A stretch of 64,000 bases of DNA from Kryptolebias marmoratus (lineage: Eukaryota > Chordata > Actinopteri > Cyprinodontiformes > Rivulidae): assembly GCF_001649575.2 (NCBI RefSeq), contig NC_051449.1, forward strand, positions 18,412,690 to 18,476,689. The letters run 5' to 3'. Below the pieces are notes generated by a model, which had not been told where the DNA came from, searched no databases, and saw only the letters and a list, made by a program, of their open reading frames with translations. Shown piece by piece: positions 20,501 through 32,000 of the stretch. Position 1 is the first letter of the stretch; every line of letters starts with the position of its first letter. The translations under genes and the position numbers were made by a program.

Positions 20501-21898
20501 CCTAAGCGAGGGCGCAGCCACGACTGCGGGCAATGTGGAAAGAGTTTTCCAAAGTCTAGCAGCCTGAAGGAACACCTGCTCACCCACGTTCAGAGCCGCC
20601 TTTTTAAGTGCAGCCATTGTGGTGCTGGTTTTTCTGGAATTGGTGACCTAAAGTATCATCAGCAAGTGGACCATGAGAAGCCTTATCAGTGCAAGCAGTG
20701 TGGAAAGAGCTTCATCTCTTCAAAGTGTCTGCTCAAACATCAACAGCGGCACGAAGAGGGAGGTGAAATGGAGTCAGCAAAACATATGACTGGAGGTAAA
20801 TATAGGAGAAGTGGACATCGGACTTCGCTGTCCTCGAGGAAGACATCTGTCAAAGCTGGCTACTCAGGGGGAAGAGTCACTCATAACTGTCCACTATGTG
20901 GACGGAGCTTTAAGTATCGTTTTGAGTTTCTTGAACACCAGAGGTTCCACACAGCAGTGAAGCCTTACAAGTGCTCTCATTGCGGTAAAGCTTTCCGGAC
21001 TGAAGCTCACCTGTCTGGGCACAGGAAGAGGAAGTGTAAAAATGCTGCCCACATTTGTACAAAGTGTGGATCTCAGTTCAGGTCTCTGCAAGAGCGGGTC
21101 AGACACCAGTGTGTGCAGCTGCTGACGAAATACGAGTGTGCTCATTGTGGAAAGACCTTCAAGATGGCCCACCTGCTCAGAAATCATCAGATGAGCGAAC
21201 ATCAGCTTCCGTACAGCCCCAACCATCGCTTCAGGTGCAGGTACTGTGACGAGACGTTTCCCGGCATCAGTGAGCTGAAGTATCACCAGAGAGTTGACCA
21301 CGAGAAACCTTATCAGTGTCAAGAATGTGGCAAGTGCTTCCTGTCGGAAAAATGTCTGGCTAATCACGAGCTGCGCCACAATGACGACAGGCCCGAAAGC
21401 TGCCTGGTCTGCGGCCGTGGCTTCAGAAACCGCTACGATTTAAAGCAGCACATGCGCACGCACACAGGAGAGCGACCGTATCAGTGCACGCACTGCTCCC
21501 AGTGTTTCTCCACAGCAGGAGGACTGCGGAGTCACACCCGGGTTCACACAGGCGAAAAGCCACACGCTTGCCCCGACTGTGGAAAGGCTTTCTCTCAGAT
21601 GGGTGCAATGCGCACCCACAGGCTCATACACACCGGAGAGAGGCCTTTCAAGTGTGCCGTGTGTGGCAAAGGATTTACTATGGCGCACAAAGTAACAGTC
21701 CACATGCGCGTGCACACGGGAGAGCGACCCTATGTGTGCTCTCAGTGCGGGAAAGCCTTCTCAGACGGAAGTGTGCTGAAGCAGCACATGTTGAACCACT
21801 CAGGGGTGAGACCGTACCACTGTCAGATCTGCCCCAAAACCTACACCTGTCTGAACCACCTGAGGAGACACCTGAAGAGTCATTCTAACATGAACTGA
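17590..21898 (+). CDS. TINF2_N (TIN2-like) domain protein with 18 C2H2 zinc-finger units
   Basis: Exons 17590-17602, 18433-18635, 18728-18820, 19429-19524, 19617-19727, 19814-19943 and 20037-21898; all phases join, giving 835 residues. Residues about 10-215 resemble the N-terminal domain of TIN2 (human LRFWAAASWQVVRGRRVEHF against LRLMSAVMWEVVRQRNIKHY here; later FEYLCQLEKALPTP against CEFFTRLEELLPIP). In shelterin, TIN2 bridges TRF1, TRF2 and TPP1 at telomeres. The last exon, after an acidic serine/proline linker, encodes 18 C2H2-type units (about residues 293-830) joined in the last third by TGEKP-type linkers, which implies nuclear DNA binding. No FxLxP TRF1-binding motif was found after the domain. 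The first ATG (MNDMEF) is chosen because it splices in frame to exon 2. The donor after 19727 is GC. The function of the fused protein is unknown to me. Confidence 0.85.
18433..19943 (+). CDS. TINF2_N-encoding exons of the fusion gene
   Basis: Five exons (18433-18635, 18728-18820, 19429-19524, 19617-19727, 19814-19943) encode one helical domain of about 205 residues. It contains WEVVRQRNIKHYGKLEEFVS, a VPDLMSKREGRLLSLGLRAR segment and FFTRLEELLPIPDFKQ. Spacing and hydrophobic pattern follow human TIN2 over its whole N-domain, so this looks like an intact domain and not a fragment. Assignment rests on remembered TIN2 sequence. Confidence 0.75.
19055..19400. repeat. Probable dispersed repeat in intron 3
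   Basis: Phrases such as AGGATCCCCATTAG, CTATTCTTCCTGGGGTCC and GAGGCAGTATGTTCCAGAGGG recur in many fish introns and intergenic regions. I recognise the wording but cannot assign a class. Confidence 0.4.
20037..21898 (+). CDS. Zinc-finger exon: 18 units including a duplicated six-finger block
   Basis: Units 1-6 start near 20274 and units 7-12 near 20886. They align one to one, including the shared odd features GHRxRKCKNAA in the second unit and YHQxVDHEKPYQC between the fifth and sixth. Units 13-18 are canonical C2H2 with TGE-type linkers. Units 2/8 (ending RKC) and 3/9 (ending HHC/HQC) are CCHC variants. Ends at TGA 21896-21898. Confidence 0.9.
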
Positions 21899-22007
21899 AT
21901 CGGGCTCGAAGGCAAACTGGAGCGGGAGTTTAAAAACAATCAACATGCTGAACTACACGTACTGAAACTGCACTATCTAGGAAAAGGTACTGAAGGGTTA
22001 TTTGACT

Positions 22008-22013
22008 AATAAA
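22008..22013 (+). terminator. Polyadenylation signal AATAAA, zinc-finger gene
   Basis: AATAAA 110 bases after the stop codon, the first canonical signal downstream. Confidence 0.6.
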
Positions 22014-23930
22014 CCTCCAATATAATTAATGAAACATGCTGTAGGGATGTTGACATTGAGGGGAAAAGAATCTTCCACTGTTAGTTGCAAACTAAATGTA
22101 TTCTCAGACTATAACAACCAGCACAATATTTTTTTGGTTCTTTTTATAGACATTATTTCCAGTATGAATACATTTGAATGTTATGGTAAATGTTATTTTA
22201 CAGAGCTTTGTAAGAATCACAGACGGGAATACTTCTATGAACTACTTTTGCATTTGCCTGCAGTATCCCTGCATTTTAATTGATCCATTAAGATTTATTT
22301 GGATTATAACACCTACACTCCATCAGGTGTCTGTACACCTTTAAATGTGGGCGCTCAGGCACATGGGTAGTTACGTCAACCAAGCAGCTGCATGCTGTTG
22401 GGAGTGCACCCTTACATTGTATGTTGTGAAGTCTTAGATGAACTTTTCTTTTGTGCTGTTGGCAAATATTTTCCCTGAAGTGGGAGTTTATTATTGACCA
22501 TCGCACCACTTAATGTGGTTTGAGGGAAATGTAAAAAAAAACGTGCAAAAATGAAGTCCAGAAATAATTTCTCCACTGTGACCTGGAGGCGTCTCTGTAT
22601 TATTCAGCTGACATAATGTGTGTTCTGAAGTTGTAAAATTGAAAGTATTTTCTTGGAAAGTCCTTGGTACACACAGGAAAGTTGTGATTATTTGTAAATA
22701 TGCTGAAGTGCAAAAAAAAACAAACAAATGCAGTTTCAACATGACATTTTGTTTGCTTGCTGTTAGTTTTTTTTTTTTTTTATTATTCAGTTATTTTGAG
22801 ATTTGAGTCTCACATTAAACTAGCTTGGTTACACTTTGTGTTTAATTTTTTTGTTTTTTTTAACGATGAAAAACAGTACAAGTAGTGAGCCATTTGAGCA
22901 GGATTAAAACAGGTTTCACTAGATGGCAGTAAGTCATCATTAAGCATCTTTCCAGCAGTATTTACCTGTATTTTCTCTTGAGCAGTGCTGACTAAAGAAC
23001 ATTGACTTTGCTGCAGATTGAGAAAAGTCAACAATATTTAGAGTTGCTGAAAATTGTCCCATTTCCTGTTATTAAGGTTTGTAAGCACAGTTTGGAGTCT
23101 TGATTAACTTGCAATTTCCTAATGTTTTGACTACTGCCCAGTGAAATGGGAAGTGTAGCAAAAGCTAATAAGGAGAATGCCCTACTTTATAAAAAACAAG
23201 TATTTTATAGTAGCTCAGCTTGATTCTGGGCACCTCTGTTCAATGTCAGACAAACAAGTTCTTGAACCAATTTGCCATAAACATTTCTTAGGTCTCAGAT
23301 TTCATGTCTTAGTAAACTGGAATAGTTCAGTTTCACCCTCTTCATATGCCGGCGATTTTTCTCATCAGTACTCCTTTTCATCAACCTTTGAGTTGTTTCC
23401 CTGAGACATCTCATCATTCACAGAGAAGCACACCCTTAAAAGCTGAATGTGGCGATGAGTTAAACGTTGCAAGATGTTTATATCTTCAGACTGAAGGCTC
23501 TGGCTGCACCGAGCCGCATGCCTTTTTTCTGACCTGGAAAGCCTGCAAGTCTTGTCTGAACATCAAGATCCTCTAAAAATGTGAGCGGCTTTTTTGAGGC
23601 TTTTGGCTTCAGGAAGCACGTCTCTGCATTTACGGCTTTACGTTGACTTTGTATTAATATTTCAAAGATTCTTTCCCTTCTGTGTTTTAAAAAGACAAAT
23701 CGAGAGAACTGTTCTCTGAAAAGAAAGTTCCAGAGGAATCGAAAACTAAAAACCTGGCTGTTGTGCCAGTGCATTCCTCTGGATTTTTATGGATTACGGA
23801 GTTTATTATAAGTGCTGGTATAGAGACATTTCAAAATGCATGCATCGTAACGTATAAAAGAGCCCCTCAGCTGTAAAAATCCATCAGATTTACAATAAGA
23901 GCTTCTAATAAAGACCGATCATTACCAGAT
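22014..23930. other. Intergenic, no gene seen
   Basis: AT-rich DNA with short open frames only, which look like chance. Possibly part of an extended 3' UTR of the zinc-finger gene at its start. No transposon was recognised. Confidence 0.5.
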
Positions 23931-24937
23931 GTCTCCCTTTTTCCTCTCCCCTCTTCCCTCTTTCCCTCCCTGACTCAGTGATCTCAGTGGAAAATCTGAT
24001 TCCACGCCAGGCCTTCCTCACAGTCCCACACTTTGAAAACACACACACATGTCCACAACCACCCCCCTCCATCCGTCCCCAACTGAACCCACGCCCACGC
24101 CACTTCCACACACACACACAGACAGACTTTTTTTTTTTTTTCCAGAATGATTTCCAAAATCAGCTCTCCGTGATCACTAGATGGCGCCGTGTCTCTTCCT
24201 GTCTCCCAGTTCAGAGACGCACAGAACTCCACCCTCCTCCTCCACCCTCCCATCCTCCCATGCTCGCTTTTATGATCAGGTCAGGTCTGGACGCCAAAAT
24301 GAACCAGATGCACCAAAACTCCACCCACTCCATCTTTTTTTTTCCCCCTTCTTTTTCTTTTTAACTGAGAAAACAAAATGTTTCCATGATGTTTGTCAGC
24401 TGCTTTTCATCAAACACTGAACCTATTTTTCCCCCCAGCCTTGCCTTTCTCGATTTTCTGCAAGAAACGTGCATGTTTCTTCTTATGCTGAGACTAATAA
24501 AACAGTCAGAAGCAATGTGTACATGATCTTCATCCCAACACAGCTGCTAGAAGCTCCACATCTGAACCATCAGCTCATGCATGTTTTGTGGATCCCCTTT
24601 TAAGGGCAGCGTGCACATCTCAGATTTTGCGTTAACCTTCGTCCCGTGCGCGCTCACCCTCCTCCTCAGAGAAAGCCGCGTGAACCCCTCCTCCTTCTCC
24701 TTCCCCTCCTCCTCCTCCCTCTCTCTCTCTCTCCGTGCGCTCTGGTCCTCCTCTGCGCGCTCCGGTTCTCGCTTCGGACAAACTGCGGCGGGGCGCTGGG
24801 GGTCTCCAAAAGTTTGCTGAAATTAGCGGAGAAGTTGCGCGACCCAAGGGGCCCGGGAGGTTCGGGGATTGTTTTTTTTAGGGTACCAGGGTGTCGTATG
24901 ATTTGATATTCGGGGTGATTTTGTTCACAGTCCAGTC
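23931..24937 (+). promoter_or_regulatory. col6a1: col6a1 promoter and 5' UTR region
   Basis: Pyrimidine-rich tracts (about 23935-23975 and 24654-24734, the latter ending in CTCTCTCTCTC) are followed by a CpG-rich stretch at about 24735-24870 directly before the start codon. I see no TATA box near a plausible start site. A pyrimidine-rich, TATA-less promoter fits what is known of collagen VI genes. The transcription start is not resolved. Confidence 0.5.
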
Positions 24938-27900
24938 ATGGAGACTCTCAGAGGTCTCCTTGCGCTCCTGTGCGCGTTCGTGGCTGCAGCGCAGACGACG
25001 GTCCAAAGAGCCAGCTTTGCGGGTAAGTTCGTCGGAAACAACTTGCTCCAAGTTCTTGTTCTTGTGTTTTGGTGTTTATGACACAGTGTTGCGTGTAAAT
25101 CGACTGGGATCACTGATTTCAGCCTTGTTTTAAGATCAGATTTTCGGTTTCCTTGTGTATGGGCTTTTCCTTGCATGCGTAGCCTGACACAATAGCTGCA
25201 AAAATGCAAAATCTGAAATTGAAATGTAGGCAGAATTCTGTCCTGCAATAAACAGGCCTGTGATGATCAACTCCTGCGGGCCTGAAGGCCATAAAGTAAT
25301 ACCAAAGTGACAACTGCTGGCAATAAGCAAAACAGATGAACTGTAGATGATTTGATAAGGGCAACCAATCAGGAGAGCTGACTTTATTTATCATAAAATA
25401 TCTGTATGTGATAAATTATCTTCATGTTATTTATTGTGATGCTCTAAGCCACCTTATTTTAATGGCCTGTGGGCCTCCTGTGCTGTGATACCTGTACCAT
25501 TACCACTGGTTCTGACTGCATGAATTGGATGGATTATTGGTTTTTGTGCAAGTATATTTACATTTTGTTGTTCCAGCTGAAATTTTCACTGATTGATGTT
25601 TGTTTGCTTCGTGAACAGACTGTCCTGTTGACCTTTTCTTTGTGCTGGACACATCTGAGAGTGTCGCCCTCAGGCAGAAACCTCCCAACTTTTATATTGA
25701 CCAGATCAAGGATTTCACCAAACGCTTCATAGATGAACTCCGTGAGATGTAAGACAAACACACACACACGAACACAGTCTCATGTAGTGACAGAAGAAAT
25801 AAGAATTGAGATACTCTACTTATATTCTGAAGGCCAATTTGAATGAAAGTTTCATCTTTCTGTAGTGACGACATGTGGCGTCACTGCTGGATGTGGTCAC
25901 AGGTGCGACATATTTGACCACGCCCATCACTGATGTTGACAGTGCAGCTAATGTGGTGTCATATTATATTAACATCTCTATGCTAGTTTAATTGATATAT
26001 GTTTGCCTAATGGTGTTTGACAAATGTCCATTATTTGAGTGACCTTTCCGTACCAGGGTGTTTGTTAATGCTGTGTTTCTGTTTTCCAGGCGGCACGAAT
26101 GCGACCGCATCCTGATGTGGAACTCAGGAGCGCTGCACTACAGTGACGAAGTCATCCTTGTTCGAGAACTAACTAACATGAACACCGAGCGCCAGGCCCT
26201 GAAGACTGCCATTGATGGCATCAACTACATCGGCAAGGGCACTTACACTGACTGTGCCATCAAGAGGGGTCTGGCAGAGCTGCTCATTGGGTAATTAATA
26301 CTCATGCAGGACCGCAGTGTTAGCTGAGGTTGCAGTGGTCATATCTGAGTGTCTACCTTCATGCAGGGGGTCCCACTACCACGAGAACAAGTACATTGTG
26401 GTTGTGACTGATGGCCATCCCATCACTGGGTACAAAGAGCCATGTGGAGGAGTGCAGGAGGCTGCTAACGAAGCCCGGCAGCACGGGGTTAAAGTGTTCG
26501 CCGTGGCCATCTCACCTGACCAGGAGGTACAAAACACACACAGGTTCCTGAGACTACACACGTACAGGACACACACACAAATCAGTCCTTAATTAACATG
26601 TTCTATTTGAATATTCAACATTTCATGAAATGTTAACTTGTACCTACAGATGTTATTTTTATTTACTTTTTTTTTTTTTGCTTCATTTAAATTTATTTAA
26701 ATGCTTAGCCCAATTCTAAGGCAATTTTATATGTTTAAATTTCTGTTTTATAGAGATGTAAAAATTCAAACATAACAAAGATTAATTTGGTCTCTATTTG
26801 AAATTCTTGTATGACTTAAGTCTGAAATGCACAAATGCATTAAACAAACACAAGGACATGCAATGCAGAATAAAACTGATTTAGAACAATGCAGGTTAAT
26901 CAGGGCCTTTACCTTGTGGAAGGTCTGCTCTGTGGTGATCTGGTGAGGGTTTATGTTAACCTCCACAGACTCCAGCCACCTCCCACCATCTACAGGAATA
27001 AGTGGATGTAGACAAAGAATCAATAGGTTGATGGTTATTATTCACATTTTTTGGAAATCTCAGTCTGCTGTGGCCATATGAATATATCAAACTTTAAACT
27101 CTGAAATGCAGTTTTGACCACTAATCGTACAACCATTTCTCAATTCATAATCAACCACCTTAAAATAAAAGCACTCATTTATCTGCTGACATTGTGAACT
27201 GAGCCGAAGGGTATGCCAAAAACATACCCCATTAAATCTTGTTAATTGTTAATAAACGTGAAGAAACGTCAATGATGGGACCAAACTAAGAAGTGCATGA
27301 AGCTAGATAAAGTAAAACAATGATCACCACTCACATTTGTCAGTCTAATTTACAAACTGAGATATGTACAGGACTCAGATGACAGTTTTAAAGATATAAA
27401 GTGTGTAGATTTTCACTGCATAAATTCTGTGGTTAATATAATGATGGGTGATAAATTTACCTGTTTAGCAAGTCAGTTCTAATGTTGACAACAAGAAGTA
27501 TCAACAAACTAACCTAAATCAAACCTTAAGCAATCAACTAATTAATTAATCAACAAACCAGTTAACCAACCAACCAATCAGCCAACACAACCCAAACTGA
27601 TCCAACCAACCATCCAACTACCAACCCACCAACTCACCCAACCCATCCAACCAATCAAACTGACCTACTAACCGACCAACAAACCCAATCCAACCCATCC
27701 GACCAACTCAACTCACTAACCAACCATCCCAACCCATCCGTGCCCAACCATGACCCAGCCTGACCTAACCAACCAACCTCAACTAGCCCAACCCGTTTGA
27801 AAGCATCCAAACAGCCAAACTTTATTTATAAAGCACTGTTCATACAGCAAAGTGTAACAGTAGAAAAGTAAAAAAAAAAACAAATAAGGGAACAAACCCA

Positions 27901-29091
27901 CAACTACTAAGCAAAAAAGGTTTGAACAGTAATCAACCATAAAGGGAATAAACATTTATGACCATATTATGAAGGGACTGAAGGAACTGAGGAAACAACA
28001 ACGGTGAATTTTAGAATGATAAAAAACTGTAAATAAATAAATAAAATCCTGAAAAAAGTACTGAAATAAATACAAAGAAAATCTGAATAAAATATGTAAA
28101 TCAGTGGAAGTGAAAGTGAATTAAAACTACATTTGCTTTCAACAAGAAAAGAGATGTAAAACTCATGAACACTAATATGGAAATAAATTATTATAAAATA
28201 AACAGGAACTAATACTCAAAACTAAAGTCAAGACTGAACAGATAAGCTGAGTAGAATCCCGCTCATCTTTGCAGGATAAGCCAAAATCACACTTTGAAAT
28301 AGACAGATACCTCTGAGGCACCTTTTTTTCAGATATGAAGGTATGAATGTTTGTGTTTCTGATCTCACCAGGACACCAGGCTGTCGCTCATCGCCACAGA
28401 CCACAACTACAGACAGAACTTCACTGCTGCAGACAACACCAGATCCACCAAGATCAAAACCATCCGAACCATCATCGATATGATTGTGTGTATCTTTTCC
28501 TCTCTTTACACTTTACAGTATATTTGAATTAGTGGATTAAATACTAACCATTTTTTTCTGTCTTTCTTTTTTTTGTTACAGACAAACGAGACAAAGGATG
28601 TGGTATGTGTTTTTTCTGTTTCTGCACAACATTAAAGCACATTGTTGTGGACCAGCTCTTTGTAACAACTGAAAAGCAGATTTATCCACAAGACATTTTC
28701 ATGATATTGTGGCTGCTGAGGCTAAGTCTTCAAGTAGTAAATCTGACTGAAGTGGCCTGTAATTAGCACGTTAAAAGAGTCTGCTTTTGGATTAGTTTTT
28801 AAAACTGATTTAGTCCACTGAGGTCCAAACTCTGCTAAACTCTCCCACTTTAAGAAAACAGGAAATAGTTGCTGAGGAAATAGAAAAAGAGTTGAAATAA
28901 TGACATAAGCTCATTAAGATAGACCAGATAACAACTGTTTGGGCTTCTTTTCTACATACTTTTAGTAACAGATGATTTTTTTTTAGGTATTCAACATGTT
29001 TTGCAGATTTGCTTTTGATGTTTTACACAAACACTTTGAATGCTTTAACATTTCTCTTTTGTTTTTGCAGTGCTGCTCCTTTGACTGCAAT
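24938..29091 (+). CDS. col6a1: col6a1 exons 1-7: signal peptide and N1 VWA domain
   Basis: The ATG at 24938 opens a hydrophobic signal sequence followed by AAAQTTVQ. The VWA domain runs from [20 protein letters not shown] to TIIDMI, with the [23 protein letters not shown] and VTDGHP all conserved. Two 21-nt exons (TNETKDV and CCSFDCN) lead to the helix. The cysteines of the second one match the CCSFEC of human COL6A1. Confidence 0.95.
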
Positions 29092-32000
29092 GTAAGTACC
29101 GTAATGTGTTGTTTATCTTGAAGCTAACACAAATTCAGTGGTTGTTGGTCTAGGAGAAATTATCATCATTTTGTTGTTTGTGCTGCAGGCTCCTGGAGGG
29201 CCAAAAGGACCAGATGGAGACAGTGGTGCCAAGGTTGGATGCCTATCAAGACAACGGAAATTACCAAACTCTATAACCCCCTCTGAAGCAATGTAAACTT
29301 ATTATGTTTTAATCCATCTTTAGGGAGAGATGGGTCGACCAGGGATGCCAGGAGAGAAAGGAGATATTGGTGACGTGGTAAGTGCCATCCACCCAAAAAC
29401 AGCTTCTCCAACCTGCTAATATAGTTGCAAAAAGACAGAGTAGTCACCTCATATTCTTGGATTTGTTTTGCCTATCAAGTGAGCTAATGTGTCTGTTTTG
29501 GGTTTTTTTTGTTACAGGGCAGCGTTGGTGATCCTGGTCCAGTTGGCTACAGTGGAATGAAGGTAGAGTGCAATTTAATTAATTTGATTTATGGAAAAGA
29601 AAATGTAAGGACAAGAAGATTTAGAATTAACAGATCAGCATTTATCATCATTAAACTGGTGACACCAAGTCTAAACAAGCAGCAGGCAACAATTCTGTTT
29701 TAAACATAATCAAAGATGGTATAAACAAAATGTCTCTCCCCCTCTTTGTAAAAGTTTTGTCTTTTCCTTTGTCCTAAAATGTAAAAATCCTGATAAATTT
29801 CAACAGTTTATTCAAGTTTTTTAATTTTAGAATGCAACAAAGTTTGTTTTACTAAACATAATGAGTTGCATTATTCCAGTTTTCATCTTTATTTCAATCT
29901 TCAAATAGCTTTTTTGTGGCTCTGGACACATGTTTATATTTAGGAGGAGAAGGAACAGAAATGACTCTTCTGCTTGTAAAGGTTGCAAACCTCAGTTTAT
30001 ACAGAAGGTGTATTCAGATCAAACTCTGGGTGAAAGTCCTTTGCACTTTCTGTGACTGATCTTCTCTGAGAAGAAACAAACAAAACCATAAACTGCTGAA
30101 GTTGTCAAAAATGGTTAAAACCCCTGAAGACAGGCCTGCTGTATACTAGGAAACCCAGATGCACTAACATTTAGAACAACTGAAGAAGCTCATGTTAGTA
30201 GAGTAGTAAGCTGGTTCTTGGTGAAGTACAACCGATAACTAACTTTAACGAGTACATATTAATACATAGTTTCATGTTCTGCTGGTTTGCTTACTTTTCT
30301 TCACGCTTGCTCGTTTTTGTAGTTCTGATTTACCAGAAAACAGCTGGTAAACGTCAGAGTTTGAAGAACCCAGCTGTGCTCAGTTTGTCCTCCATTACAG
30401 ATCCTCTCTCTCTCAGTGCTGCTAAGATGAAACAAAACATCACAGTTTTTATAGTCATATGGATGAGTTTTCATGTATACATGTATACATACATGTGTAC
30501 TCACCTCACCCAACTCAAAAACACATCTGTCTCCAAGCTTTAATTGTTTCTAGATTAAATTGCGCTGCCTGCATAGTTCACTTTGCTTTTACTCTAAACG
30601 CTCCTTTAGGAATGATATGATCGACTCTCGAGTTCATCTTTGGAAGCATTTTCTGCAATAATTTATTTCCTAGTAGTCGGGAGTTCTGCTGAGAGATATT
30701 CGTTCTGGGTAGAGTAAGTTAATGACTGATTTTTATGAAATCTACTGAAACACCGTGGAGATGTCTTGTAAGTCTAATTAAATGAATCCTGAACAGATCT
30801 TATCCACCTTATCACTGACCATCATTCTTCATGTTGTGATGATAAAATAAACTGTGTACTTCTGCTTTCAGGGAGATCGTGGTCCCAGAGGAGAGAAGGT
30901 AATATCACGCCCAAAATGTCTACAATCCTGCAATATTCCGATTATGTTGCATTCTGTAAAATTCATGGTGTGTCTTTTGTTGCTCTGCAGGGAGAAAGAG
31001 GACACAAAGGCTTCAAGGTGAGATGTTCTCTAATATTTAATCTTCATTGGGGTTTTTGTACTAAAATCTAGATTTTAGATACTTTTGTTATCTTTATTTT
31101 TGTTTTATTAACTTTTCTTCTGTCTTGTTGATCTGTACCTCCTCAGGGCGACAAAGGTCAAAGAGGGATAGATGGAATTGATGGACGCAAGGTGAGAAGA
31201 GCAAAAACAGCACGGATCGTGCTTTTTGTTTCTCTGTTAAATGTGTTTCAGCATGTGTTTCTGATCTTTCTTCTTCTCAGGGTGAATCTGGTTTCCCTGG
31301 GCTTTCAGGCTGTAAAGGTTCTCCTGGATCTGATGTGAGTTTTACTAATCGAGCTGACCTGAGCTCCACTCATTAATACACCCATTCCACACAGTTTGAT
31401 TTGTAGCCTAAAGATGATTCACAATATTTTATTATTAGCACGTCACATGTATCTGCTGATAAATGCTTTAATCTTGAATACCTGCATATGCCAAGATATC
31501 CAGAGAAGATTAAATTGGATAACTCTTTAACTGAAGGATACTTGTTTAAGTAGGATCATTTTGATTTAAATTGTTTTGTAAACAAACGTTTTAGTTTATG
31601 TTTTTAAGCTATGTGCATTTTAGTGTGACAGATTTTGAGCTATCACAATAAGAGTGAAAGCATCATCTCAGTTCGACTTGATGATTAAATGTCTTTATAG
31701 AAATTATCAGTCAAAACGATAGTTCAGATCTTCTGAAGTGGGGTTCTGTGAAAAGGTTATGAACAAATAATATCTTACCTGTTGTAGATGGCTCACTGAA
31801 CGGCCTCAGTTGGGTGAAACAGAGTTTAGGTCTGATGAGATTGAAGCTAATGTGTATTTTGAGTGAAGACCAACATCCACTTCAATCTCAAGTTTCATAG
31901 CTGTTTTATCAACTTTTATATCAACATCAGTGTAGCATTCCACAACTATTTACATTGAATTTTAATGGTGTTAAAGGATTGATTCGTGCTTTTATTACAT

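Noticed and set aside
20353..21715. Long minus-strand and alternative-frame ORFs over the zinc-finger exon
   Set aside because: Shadows of the real coding frame, which has 18 recognisable finger units on the + strand.
27535..27800. CRISPR-like or coding tandem repeat
   Set aside because: Units are four bases and degenerate, in a vertebrate intron; it is a decayed CCAA tetranucleotide tract.
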